Assembly (NCBI GenBank): GCA_964343805.1
Contig: CAYFLR010000028.1
Span: 1-64,000 of the forward strand
DNA from: CAYFLR01 sp964343805
Lineage (GTDB): Bacteria; Bdellovibrionota_B; Oligoflexia; CAYFLR01
Length of the DNA: 64,000 nucleotides
Direction: 5' to 3'
Below the pieces are notes generated by a model. That model saw nothing but the letters and a program-made list of their open reading frames with translations. It did no database searches and had not been told where the DNA came from. The stretch's first letter is position 1. Every line of letters starts with the position of its first letter. A program made the position numbers and the translations under genes. Below, piece by piece: positions 8,014 through 17,879 of the stretch.

Positions 8014-10201
8014 ATGGACATATTATATAAACTTGCTTTAATTCTGTGTGGTTTCAGCCTTTTATTCTCTTGCGGTCGTGAGCTGCAACCTTTGTTTGAG
8101 CACCCCCATAAGCCAGGGGAGTTGATTCTGATGCTTGAAAAAGATGCAGTAAAACAATTTAGAAGGCAGGGGTTTTCTGATAGAGCCTCAGTCTCTCAGT
8201 TTCTACGCCAAAATCAAGAGCTGGGTATGCTCAAATATCCAGAGGTGCTCTGGAAATCTAAAACAAAAAAGAATGCTCCGGTCATGGTGAAGCTACGGGT
8301 TCCCTCGCAAATGGATTTAAACTCGGTGATCAATCAGTTTCGAAAGCTGCCGGAAGTTATCTCTGCTGAACCTAATTATTATAACAAGCTGACAGGTCTA
8401 GATGAGGAGGAACTATCCACTCCCTCTTCAAATTATCCACCCCCTCACTATCTATTAGGGGGAAATGATAATTCAAACAATAATAATAACCAAACCGAAC
8501 CCTTTGTGGATCCGCCAGTGGATTCAGTGGCCTGTGTGGATGTGAGTAAAGACTATATTCCAGATGACCCTGGTTTTACCACCAACCAAAAGTTTATCTA
8601 TGATTTATTAGAAATTCCCAAAGCCTGGTCTTTTATCTTTGCTCGGTGGGAAACCAACGATTGTAAGGTAAAAAATCCTATTCAAAGTGCTTACATCGGA
8701 ATAGCTGTATTAGATTCGGGAGTGGCAACCTACCATGAAGATTTTTATGGAGATGCCAGAGATCGACCGGAAATTGAGGGAGATCCCAGTAGTAACTACG
8801 GAGTATTTTTTACCAATCTTAAAGAGTTGAATGGTAAAAAAGGGGTGGATGACGACAACAATGGTTATGTGGATGATATCTCAGGTGTGAGCGTCAATAA
8901 AACAGATAAGACAAGTAGTCCTAATGATTCCAATACCTGTGATGGAGAGCCTGATTCTCCCGAAGAGTGGAATGAAGAGAAAAAGGCCACCTGCTTAAGA
9001 ACGGTAGGCCATGGTACTCATATTGCCGGTATCATTGCCGCAGGAATTGACAATGCCCCTGAAGATTTATCAGATACCAGTATGGCCGGTGTTTGCCCTA
9101 ACTGCCGGATTTTGCCAATAAAAATTACTGATCGAACAGGCTTTATTCCCGATGATAACATTGTAAAAGGATTGGATTATATTAGTTCCATCAATGCAGA
9201 TGCTAGCATGCATCAAGTGATGATTGCTAATCTATCTGTTGGTAAAATGTTAAATTCTTTGGCCATTGATCAGGCCATTCAAAGAATTTATGAGACCGTT
9301 TTGGTGGTTGCTGCAGCTAGTAATGATGACACTGAACAACCTTCTTTTCCAGCCGCTCTTCCGGAAGTTTTGTCTGTGTCAGCAGTAGGTGGTCCTTCCA
9401 TTGTGAGGTCTTCTCTTAATGTAATAACTGGTGGAGAGGAGGCGCGGAATGATTATCTGCAAAAAGCGGCGTTTTCTAATTTTGGTAACCATATTGATTT
9501 AGTGGCTCCAGGGGTGCATATATGGTCCACTGCACCATATAACTTCAACCCGGGGTCTAACTACTTTTTAGAATGTGCGCAAAATAATAAGTTTTGTGTA
9601 AAAAGTGGCACCTCTCAGGCGGCTCCTTTTGTTACGGCCATTGNNNNNNNNNNTGGTCTGGGCTTACTTTTTTAAATCAATTTATGGGATAAATAAGGAC
9701 CAAGGCACCACAAGCGAGGCTATAACAGAAACTGTGCTAAGAACTCCGCCTCAAATGGTTAGAGATATATTGGTTTTTACTTCTAGTTCTGAAATCTACG
9801 GAAAGGGTTATAACCATTGGTACAATGGCAATATATATAATGAATCGGGTAAAGTTCAAGAACAACAGAACAATGTAGCTATAGGGAAGCAGATGTTGGG
9901 TGCTGGTATCATCAATGCTGAGAGAGCCCTTAGCTATGATATTATTTATAAAAAGGTGCATGGAGATAAGGAAAAGGGTATCCCTCCAGATCCTTCGGCT
10001 GATTGGCATATAGATTTACCCAGTGACAATATGCCATTTAGAAATGGATGCATGTTTGTATGGGGATCAACTTCAAACTCATCTAAATCTGATAGAACTA
10101 ACTCCCCGGGCGGGAACCCTATATTTTTTCTACTTATTCTTTCTTGGGCATTTTTTTGGTTATATCGTACTCTATTTCAAAACTCTGGAGCAAAGTCCTA
10201 A
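8014..10201 (+). CDS. Subtilisin-like (S8) serine protease lipoprotein with C-terminal membrane tail; frame broken by N gap
   Basis: An exported protease. Residues 1-19 end L-L-F-S-C, so Cys20 is probably lipidated. A prodomain like the I9/fervidolysin type spans about 30-130, then a linker rich in Asn. The catalytic domain has Asp234 (A-V-L-D-S-G-V), His333 (G-H-G-T-H), the oxyanion Asn437 and Ser534 (G-T-S-Q-A-A-P). Ten Ns (9644-9653) follow at once. The downstream frame resumes with V-W-A-Y-F, as expected of the helix after the catalytic serine, but shifted by one, so the true gap is a multiple of three (perhaps six). The extreme C-terminus has S-P-G-G, a hydrophobic helix, an Arg and a short tail, recalling a GlyGly-CTERM-type sorting signal. 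The gene is real; the frameshift is an assembly artefact. Confidence 0.88.
9644..9653. other. Assembly gap (10 N) that breaks the subtilase frame
   Basis: Upstream and downstream protease frames join only if the gap is a multiple of three. Ten Ns are therefore a placeholder, not a measured length. Confidence 0.95.
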
Positions 10202-10204
10202 ATA

Positions 10205-11434
10205 ATGGCAAAACTAGTCATTCAAAAATATGGAGGATCCTCTGTTGCTTCCACTGCCCACATACGTAGGGTGGCTCGGCGGATCAAAGACAGTCGGCAG
10301 CATTACGAAAATGTTGTAGTGGTTGTTTCAGCTATGCAACATATGACTGATAATTTAACCCAGCTAGCATATCAAATTACTAACCAACCTATAAAACGAG
10401 AATTGGATATGCTAATGACAGCTGGTGAACGAGTAAGTATGAGTTTGTTGGCAGTCGCCTTAAATGATATCAGAGTGCCTGCCGTCTCACTTACCGGATC
10501 TCAAGTTGGTATTCTAACAGACACTTCTCATACTAATGCCAAAATCACAGAAATCAGAGCTTTTCGTTTAGAGGATGAGCTAAAGAAAGGAAAGGTTGTT
10601 GTTGTGGCCGGGTTTCAAGGGGTAAGCTCTTTAAAAGAGGTAACCACTCTTGGTAGAGGGGGGTCTGATGTTTCGGCAGTTGCTCTATCCAATGCTCTTA
10701 AAGCTGATAAATGTGAGATATATACCGATGTGGATGGGATCTATTCTGCTGATCCTTATCGAATTCCTCAGGCGATTCGGATAAAAACTATTGATTATGA
10801 AGATATGGCAAATATGGCCTATTTGGGTGCTGAGGTTATGCATCCTCGGGCAATTGCTATTGCCAAGCGTTATAAAATACCAATTAATGTGCGCTCTTCT
10901 TTTGACCAAGGAGAGGGAACAACAATTACCGAGGTTACTAAAATGGATGGATGTAACGTTGTTGCTGTGGTTAAAAAGGCTCATATGGCTAGAATCACTG
11001 TGACCGGTTTTAAAAAGGAAGAAACTTTATGTTCTTTGTTTCAAACCTTAGAGAAGGAAGTAGATCTTTCAAGTTTGATTACCTCGATTGAACCCCAGAA
11101 AGGCGGTGGGGCTTTTACTCTTTTTGTCCCAAGTGAGAAGGCTCTATCTATTCATTATCTTTTATCTTCTGCTCAGGCTCCAATAGGGTATGAAGAGATT
11201 GAGCTAGAGCAAGACCAGGCAGTAATATCTATTATAGGAGAAGATTTGCTGAACTCGTCACGAGTTCTCTCCAGTGCCCATAATTTCCTCCATGATAAGA
11301 AAATAAGTTATCATTCACTCAGTGGAACTAACAAAGTAATTTCTCTCGCTGTAGAAGTGGATAAGGCGGATCAGACAGCTGAACTTCTTCATGAAGGCTT
11401 TCTTCATGAGGGTCTTTTAAATCCTATCAACTAA
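10205..11434 (+). CDS. lysC: Aspartate kinase
   Basis: Phosphorylates aspartate, the first step to lysine, threonine, methionine and diaminopimelate. The 409 residues begin with the kinase signature K-Y-G-G-S-S-V (8-14). G-R-G-G-S-D is near 150 and the E-x-Y-T-D-V-D-G motif near 172. Two C-terminal ACT domains (about 263-335 and 343-405), the usual sites of lysine/threonine feedback, complete a standard monofunctional enzyme. It starts three bases after the subtilase stop with only a distant GGAG. It is followed after 21 bases by the peptidase-MA gene, so it may head that transcription unit. Confidence 0.93.
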   Translation: MAKLVIQKYGGSSVASTAHIRRVARRIKDSRQHYENVVVVVSAMQHMTDNLTQLAYQITNQPIKRELDMLMTAGERVSMSLLAVALNDIRVPAVSLTGSQVGILTDTSHTNAKITEIRAFRLEDELKKGKVVVVAGFQGVSSLKEVTTLGRGGSDVSAVALSNALKADKCEIYTDVDGIYSADPYRIPQAIRIKTIDYEDMANMAYLGAEVMHPRAIAIAKRYKIPINVRSSFDQGEGTTITEVTKMDGCNVVAVVKKAHMARITVTGFKKEETLCSLFQTLEKEVDLSSLITSIEPQKGGGAFTLFVPSEKALSIHYLLSSAQAPIGYEEIELEQDQAVISIIGEDLLNSSRVLSSAHNFLHDKKISYHSLSGTNKVISLAVEVDKADQTAELLHEGFLHEGLLNPIN

Positions 11435-11455
11435 TCATCTGCTGGAATCATCAAT

Positions 11456-13141
11456 ATGATTAGAAGATTACTCACTCTTCATATCTCCAAGATCTTTTGT
11501 ATCGCACTTTTAAGTTATGGTTGGACTGCATCTCTATGGGCCTATCAAATGGGCAATCATGACCTGATAGATATATTAGAGTTGGGTGATTTTTATGCAG
11601 CTAAAGTAATTATTGAGACCCAAAAAGAGCAAGATCCTCTTCTTTACAAACATCTTACGGCCTTGAGACTTTTTTATGAAGCTCGTTATAAAGAGGCTCA
11701 ACTCATTTTGGAAGATCATTTTAATGGAGACAAGGGTAATAATAATCAGAATTCCACCACTCCATCACTTGGCTTGAGTAGTAACCAAAATCTAGCCATC
11801 ATACTTAGAATGAAGACATTATTAAAACGTCTACAACAGTTTTCTGATTTGATGGAAAAGGGAGATCAATTAAGCAGTCGGTATTTTAAGGTGATTTTTC
11901 ATCACCCGAAAGATCGGTTGTTAGCTCAGGTGATTGCTGATCAGATGGATGAGATTCTGGTCCGATTAGGCGAAGCTTTTGAGTATCCACTGCACAGTTT
12001 TTTACAAGAAAAAATTAGAATAGAAATTTATTCTACTATTGAATCTTTTAGTGCGGCCACCGGGGTAGATGTTCTCTCTTTAAATGGGTCTGGTACAGTT
12101 GCTATATGCAAATATAATAGAGTGATGGTCTCTTCTCCTAGGCTTTATATTTATGGATACCACATAATTCGTACGGTCACTCACGAGTTAGTCCATTTTC
12201 TGGCAATCAAAAAGTCGCTTAATAAATGGCCACTGTGGTTGCATGAGGGTATGGCTAAATACTTTGAATCCTATTGGCAACAAGGTGGAGCTTCTCATCC
12301 CATGTCTTTAACCACCTCTTCAATCCTTGCTAAGGCCATTAGAGATGATGCCTTAATACCTATTGAAAAGATGTCACCCTCTTTTGCCTATCTCAAAGAT
12401 GGAGAGAATGTGACTGCTTTTGCCGAAGTCTATTCCATGGTTCGCTTGCTCATTCAGCAAAAGGGGATCAATTCATTTAACCAGTTATTCTATTTGGTCT
12501 CTCGAGGAGCTAAATTTGAAGAGGGTTTTAAAGATATCTATGGTCAAGAATTTTCCACTTTTCTAGTAAGCTGGGAGAAATGGCTAAGGTCTCAAGGGTT
12601 TAAAGTTTATGATGAACTTCCTGACTTGATTCCCAGGACACAGAATTCACTCTCCCCAGAAAAACAGGCGCAAAAGAATATTGATGAGGCGCAAAAAGAG
12701 GCTCCTATTACTGCCGCCAGTAAGTATAAGTTGATTGGTAATTTGATGTTGGATCAAGCCCGTTTCAGAGCATCAGAGATTGAGTTTGCCAAAGCCTATA
12801 AATACGCGAAGGAAAATTTATCCATTTTGAAAAAACTGGTATTTCTGTCTATGAAAAATGGAAATTTACCGCGGGCTGAGAGAGTTATTAAGGAGGGAAA
12901 GAGCCTCTATCCCGAGGATTACTTTTTCGATTATTGGGATGGGATGTGGAATTTGAAAAAAGAGAGGTGGAAAAAAGCAAAAGAGTCATTCCAGTTGGCT
13001 CTTTTTGGAAACGTTTTTGATCTGAATACATTGAATGGTTTAATGGCTGCGAATCAACAATTGCAGTTAAAAAAACAAAGTAACGAGATTAAGAGACATA
13101 TTGAACTATTGAATCCTCCAAAGAGTGCGAGGGGAAATTAA
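11456..13141 (+). CDS. Exported peptidase-MA-like zinc protease with TPR region
   Basis: 561 residues. The N-terminus (1-29) is a signal peptide ending S-L-W-A. Residues 35-130 look helical and TPR-like. A gluzincin-type site follows: H-E-L-V-H (His243, Glu244, His247) and, 17 residues later, L-H-E-G-M-A-K-Y-F-E with Glu264 as likely third zinc ligand. This spacing matches the peptidase-MA family. The C-terminal 140 residues read as two or three TPR repeats (A-x-x-x-Y-A, F-x-x-A-L). It lies 12 bases before the MoxR gene and so belongs to that cluster. The substrate is unknown, and the proteolytic role is inferred from motifs. Confidence 0.78.
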   Translation: MIRRLLTLHISKIFCIALLSYGWTASLWAYQMGNHDLIDILELGDFYAAKVIIETQKEQDPLLYKHLTALRLFYEARYKEAQLILEDHFNGDKGNNNQNSTTPSLGLSSNQNLAIILRMKTLLKRLQQFSDLMEKGDQLSSRYFKVIFHHPKDRLLAQVIADQMDEILVRLGEAFEYPLHSFLQEKIRIEIYSTIESFSAATGVDVLSLNGSGTVAICKYNRVMVSSPRLYIYGYHIIRTVTHELVHFLAIKKSLNKWPLWLHEGMAKYFESYWQQGGASHPMSLTTSSILAKAIRDDALIPIEKMSPSFAYLKDGENVTAFAEVYSMVRLLIQQKGINSFNQLFYLVSRGAKFEEGFKDIYGQEFSTFLVSWEKWLRSQGFKVYDELPDLIPRTQNSLSPEKQAQKNIDEAQKEAPITAASKYKLIGNLMLDQARFRASEIEFAKAYKYAKENLSILKKLVFLSMKNGNLPRAERVIKEGKSLYPEDYFFDYWDGMWNLKKERWKKAKESFQLALFGNVFDLNTLNGLMAANQQLQLKKQSNEIKRHIELLNPPKSARGN

Positions 13142-13153
13142 CGAGGTGACTTC

Positions 13154-14146
13154 ATGTCAGAAAATCAAAAATTAGAAGGTGTTTTCGACTCTATTAAAAC
13201 TAAGGTTCCTCTATTAAAGCAGGAAATAAAGAAAGCTATTGTTGGCCAAGAAGAAGTGATTCATCAACTTCTTATATCTATCTTAGCGGGAGGGCACTCT
13301 CTATTTGTGGGTGTTCCTGGATTAGCGAAAACATCTCTTATAAATTCCTTAGCAGAAGTAATGGACTTGGCCTTTTCGAGGATTCAGTTCACCCCTGATT
13401 TGATGCCTTCTGATATTGTGGGCGCTGATATTCTTGATGAGGATGCTGAACTCAAAAAACGAGCCTTTCGTTTTTTAAAGGGACCGATTTTTGCCAATAT
13501 CATTTTAGCTGATGAGATCAATCGATCGAGTCCCAAAACTCAATCTGCTTTACTGCAAGCAATGCAAGAGTATCTGGTGACGGTGGGGGGAAAAACCTAC
13601 CCTCTGGAAAAGCCTTTTTTAATCTTTGCCACTCAAAACCCCATTGAACAGGAAGGGACCTTTCCCTTACCCGAGGCTCAGTTGGATCGTTTTCTAATGC
13701 AAATCAATGTGGGCTATCAACCGAGACAAGAGGAAGTGGAAATTGTTAGACAGACTACCTCTAAACAGGATTATGAACTTCAGCATATTGTAAGTAAATC
13801 TGAACTCATTGATTTTCAAAGGCTGTTATTGGACCTTCCCATTTCTCAAGAAATGGTGGAATATGCCACCGATATAGTAAGAAAAAGTCGACCTGAGGAT
13901 GAGAGTTGCCCTAGTTTTATTAAGGAAAATATTATGTATGGAGCAGGCCCCCGAGGCGGTCAAAGTCTGGTGTTAGCTGCTAAAGCCAATGCTCTTTTAA
14001 AGGGAAGGTTTACCGTGGATGCCGAAGATATAAATGAAATGCTCCTACCTGTCCTAAGGCATCGGCTCATATTGAGCTATCGTGCAGAAGCGGAGAATGT
14101 CAGTGCTGATGATTTGATAACCGAATTAAGAAGACGATTTGCATAA
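13154..14146 (+). CDS. MoxR-family AAA+ ATPase
   Basis: 330 residues, the usual MoxR length. Walker A is G-V-P-G-L-A-K-T-S near 53-61 and Walker B is I-L-A-D-E-I-N-R near 117-124. It also has sensor A-T-Q-N-P-I-E-Q-E-G and the family's G-P-R-G-G-Q near 275. MoxR proteins act as chaperone-like ATPases that mature or activate protein complexes, usually with vWA partners, and such partners follow directly. A GAGGTG ribosome site precedes the ATG. The stop overlaps the DUF58 start by one base. Confidence 0.92.
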   Translation: MSENQKLEGVFDSIKTKVPLLKQEIKKAIVGQEEVIHQLLISILAGGHSLFVGVPGLAKTSLINSLAEVMDLAFSRIQFTPDLMPSDIVGADILDEDAELKKRAFRFLKGPIFANIILADEINRSSPKTQSALLQAMQEYLVTVGGKTYPLEKPFLIFATQNPIEQEGTFPLPEAQLDRFLMQINVGYQPRQEEVEIVRQTTSKQDYELQHIVSKSELIDFQRLLLDLPISQEMVEYATDIVRKSRPEDESCPSFIKENIMYGAGPRGGQSLVLAAKANALLKGRFTVDAEDINEMLLPVLRHRLILSYRAEAENVSADDLITELRRRFA

Positions 14147-15033
14147 TGAATTTAGAAGAGCTTTCTCATAAATCATTGGATCAACTGCAGTTAACTACCT
14201 CTCGTTTATACTATCGTTTGGCAGCTGGAGTTCATAGATCTCGTAGTTTTTCTGAGGCAAAAATTGAATTTACTGATTACAAAATGTATGAAGCGGGAGA
14301 TGATCTTAAGCAAATTGATTGGAAATTGTTTGCCCGTACGGATCGACTCTATGTAAAGAAATCCAACTTTGATACCTCTATAAAGACCAATATTCTGTTT
14401 GATATGAGCGGTTCCATGGGGTTTGGGGATAAAAAGTTCCTCTGCGCACAAGCTTTGAGTCACATCATTTCACATATAATCGAAAAACAGGGAGATTACT
14501 TAGGCCTTTTAACCTTCAATGATAAATTTATTTATTATCCACCTCGTTGCAGGAAAAATTATTATAGCTATTTAAGAAAGGAGCTTGAAAGAGTGCAACC
14601 AGGTAAGGAAACCAGATTATCTCAATCCTTAGATTTCCTTTTTGCCCAAAATCTAAAACGGTCATTAATCATTATTATTTCAGATTTTTTATGTGAACCT
14701 GAAGAGGTGATAAATCGTTTAAAACGTTTTCACTCACTGGGTTCTGAAATTTTATTGTGTAATGTATTTGATCCCCACGAACGAACTATACCTTATGAGA
14801 ACTATTGTGAGTTTTTAGATTTGGAAACCAAAGAGTCTATGATCATACAGGTGGACAAGATACGTTCTCTTTATTTAGAAACAGTGAATCAATTTTACAA
14901 GGATTGGCAAAAAAGTTGTCTTCAAATGGGAATTCCTTTTGTGGATTTTTCAACCGAGACATCTGTGGTAGATGCCATTTCCATCTATTTAAAAAGTCGC
15001 TCTCATTACCAATCTCGGCGGAGTAGCAAGTGA
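14146..15033 (+). CDS. DUF58 / vWA-like partner of MoxR
   Basis: 295 residues. The DUF58 core motif (E-x-x-D-Y-x-x-Y-E-x-G-D-D-x-x-x-I-D-W-K) is at about 41-65. A vWA-like fold follows with the metal-site motif D-M-S-G-S-M at about 87-92. No membrane segment is evident, so it is probably cytosolic. MoxR-DUF58 pairs are a common conserved module. The one-base overlap with moxR and four-base overlap (GTGA) with the next gene imply translational coupling. Confidence 0.9.
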   Translation: MNLEELSHKSLDQLQLTTSRLYYRLAAGVHRSRSFSEAKIEFTDYKMYEAGDDLKQIDWKLFARTDRLYVKKSNFDTSIKTNILFDMSGSMGFGDKKFLCAQALSHIISHIIEKQGDYLGLLTFNDKFIYYPPRCRKNYYSYLRKELERVQPGKETRLSQSLDFLFAQNLKRSLIIIISDFLCEPEEVINRLKRFHSLGSEILLCNVFDPHERTIPYENYCEFLDLETKESMIIQVDKIRSLYLETVNQFYKDWQKSCLQMGIPFVDFSTETSVVDAISIYLKSRSHYQSRRSSK

Positions 15034-17877
15034 GCTTTACCGATTCTACTTATTTATATGCACTTGTTACTCTGATTATCCCTATTTTAATCACCTTATT
15101 GATCAGGAAAAGACACCAGATTATCCCTTTTTCCACTCTAAAGTTTTTTAAGCTCATTAGTCGCACAAAGAAGAGGTTTGTATTTAAATGGCAGCATCTG
15201 ATTTTATTGCTGATACGCCTTGGTATTATTGCCAGTCTCGTACTCATCTTTACTCAACCTCTATGGAATGTGGTAAACAAGGTGGAGTCCAAGGGTAAGA
15301 TTATTGTTTTGGATGATTCACTGAGCATGCAACAGAATGGAGCTTATGGTCGATGTCAAAAGCACCTCATGGAGTTCTTGAATGGGTATGAAAATGATCA
15401 ATCTGTTTATATATTTTTTCCCTCTGGGAAAACCATAAAAAATCAATCTAACCTCGATGAGCTTATCAATGAGGTGCGCAATCATCCGGTATCTAATGCT
15501 TCCATTTCCTATAAAGAGCTATTTTCTAAGGTAGTAAACACCATTTCATCTGCAGAAAAATCTATCGACACGGTTTTATTCTATACTGATCTCCAACAAA
15601 ATGGTTGGGCATTTGATCGTCGTTTTGAAATTGATGCAGCTGTACGAATCATTGACTGTTCGAGTCCCGTTTATTCTAATCTATCCATTACCATGCAAAA
15701 GGGGCAACAGGCGGTATTTGATCCTTATCAGTCGGTTCTTTCTTTTCCTTTGATCGTATGGAATCAAAATGAAAAGTCCACTCGGGTTACTTTGAAGTAC
15801 TGGAGAATAAAGGAAAATGTAGGGAGGCAATCAGAGCAACAATTGTTAGGAGAAGAGCAGGTCACCTTGCAGCCTTTTGAAAAAAAAGCTCATAACTTTT
15901 TAAAAACTCTTCCTGGTTTAGAAGTGGAAGAGGGTGCTCTAAGTGGTTTTGTGGAAATACTTCCGGTGTCATCTACGGATACTAAATCTGACTTGTTAAT
16001 CGACAATCGTTTTTACTTTATTGCCCAAGCTAAAAAACAGTTTCCCATTATTATAGTTGATGGTTCTGAATCAAGCTCTATTTATAATCGGCAGTCATTT
16101 TATCTATTTCATGCCCTTTCTTTGATATCAGGAGTTCAGGTTACTCAATTGACGCAAACAGAGTTTTTAAGGACCCCTAGTTTAGAAAATCCCCCGATGC
16201 TATTAATTGCTCTCAATCTCAATCTAAGTAATAAGGACACCGTATCTCAATTAAGGAAAGCTTGCTTCCATAACTGTTCATTATTTTTCTCTTTAGGTGA
16301 GTATTATCAGTCTTCTACTTATCAAGAATTATTGGAGGAACTCGGTGAGCTAAAGGGGATGATGGGAGAAATCGTAAGAACTGACGAAGGGATTATTGAG
16401 GTTTACAAACAACATCCATTTAATGTTGCAAGTAAAGATCTTAATCGGGAGTCACTTGCTACTACCAAAATTCATAGACTGGTTCCTTTAAATGGCAATG
16501 GGTTTACCATTATATGGAGCTTTAATGGTCAGCCTTTACTTGTTTCTTATACCAGAAATGATTTAGACTTTACTGATCCTACCCTGTCTACTGCCAAAAA
16601 AGGACAGGTGTACCTTTTACTCAGTTCATTAGGAAGGGACTGGAGCAATTGGTCTATTAAACCGGTTTTCCCGGCGTTTTGGAGTCATTTCATTAACTAT
16701 CTTGCTAAAAGGCAACAGAATGAAGCTAAAAACCATTTCTATATCAGCCATGATTCTTTGCTGTTGCAAGATGCAAAAAGTATAAATTATCAGGTGGATC
16801 GAGAGAATTTTTACTGGTTAACCCCCTCTTTATTAACGAGTGATAGAGGAGAGCCTTTAGCCCTTAATATCAATACCGAGGAACTCTTAAAAGAAAAGCT
16901 TCCTTTGGAATTTTTTCATTCCATTTTTAAAACTGACGATCTCGCATTATTGCCCTTAGAACAAGTATCATCCGAGTCAAATATTTCTCTTCTTAGAGGG
17001 CAAGTCATTAAGCAGAGCATAACGGTGTATTTCATTTATATACTCTTGGGATTTTTATTTATGGAATGTATTTATTTTTTAATGAGGCGATTAAAAGTAA
17101 TTTCCCAAAAATCCTCGCTGATTAGCTTGTTTCTGCTGTTGTTCCTGTATGATCATCAGGGGCAGGCGGCCGATAAGGTGGATCCTTTTTCCAAAAATTC
17201 TGCTCTGTTTCATTTTGCTTTTCTTGCTCCAGAGGTTTATCAACCAGGGAAAAGTCCCTTTAAAAATACGCTTGGCGTTAATTGGTTAGTAGAAGAGTTA
17301 GAGGCGCGCACTAGTGTTGATGGATCCACTCATGTTCCTATAGTCAATTTACTATCGCCTGAACAAGTTTACCAATATCCCTTTTTATACTTTGAAGGGC
17401 ATGCTAATTTCACCGGCTTCACAGCGCAAGAGCGTTCTATGTTGAGGCTTTATCTGTTGGCTGGGGGAACACTTTTGATCGATGACACCACNNNNNNNNN
17501 NNNNNNNNNNNNNNNNNNNNNNNNNNNNNNNNNNNNNNNNNNNNNNNNNNNNNNNNNNNNNNNNNNNNNNNNNNNNNNNNNNNNNNNNNNNNNNNNNNNN
17601 NNNNNNNNNNNNNNNNNNNNNNNNNNNNNNNNCTGTGGGTTTGTACGATGCTTTTCCAAGAATAGAAGGAATAGAAAGTGAGGGAGAGCCTCTTGTGATA
17701 TACAGCCAGAATAATTTATTTGGGGCATTTAATCGAAAAAACTCTTGCATTCCAGGTGGGGAGAAACAGAGAGAGTTTGCATTGAGACTGGGTATAAACA
17801 TCGTTATGTATGTTCTTACTTCAAATTATAAAAATGATCAAATTCATTTGCCTGAGATTTTGAAAAGGACTCGCTAA
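15030..17877 (+). CDS. BatA-like vWA membrane protein fused to DUF4159; frame broken by N gap
   Basis: A large inner-membrane protein. It has an N-terminal BatA domain with two helices (about 8-25 and 54-75) and a vWA-like region whose D-D-S-L-S metal site is near residue 92. A long periplasmic beta-rich region is followed by a further helix near 665-685. A signal-peptide-like hydrophobic stretch ending G-Q-A-A (about 695-713) then leads into DUF4159 (F-L-Y-F-E-G-H, L-L-A-G-G-T-L-L-I-D-D). The 141 Ns at 17492-17632 interrupt DUF4159. The downstream frame resumes with V-G-L-Y-D-A-F and ends at 17877, but shifted, so the true gap is 2 modulo 3. The GTG start overlaps the DUF58 stop. The domain order matches known BatA-DUF4159 proteins. 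Confidence 0.85.
17492..17632. other. Assembly gap (141 N) inside the DUF4159 domain
   Basis: The size looks like an insert-length estimate. Frames on either side join only if the real length is 2 modulo 3, for example 140 or 143. Confidence 0.95.
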
Positions 17878-17879
17878 AC

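Noticed and set aside
17385..17801. Open frames in three phases across the 141-N gap
   Set aside because: Artefacts of untranslatable Ns; only the plus-strand DUF4159 frame has motifs on both sides.
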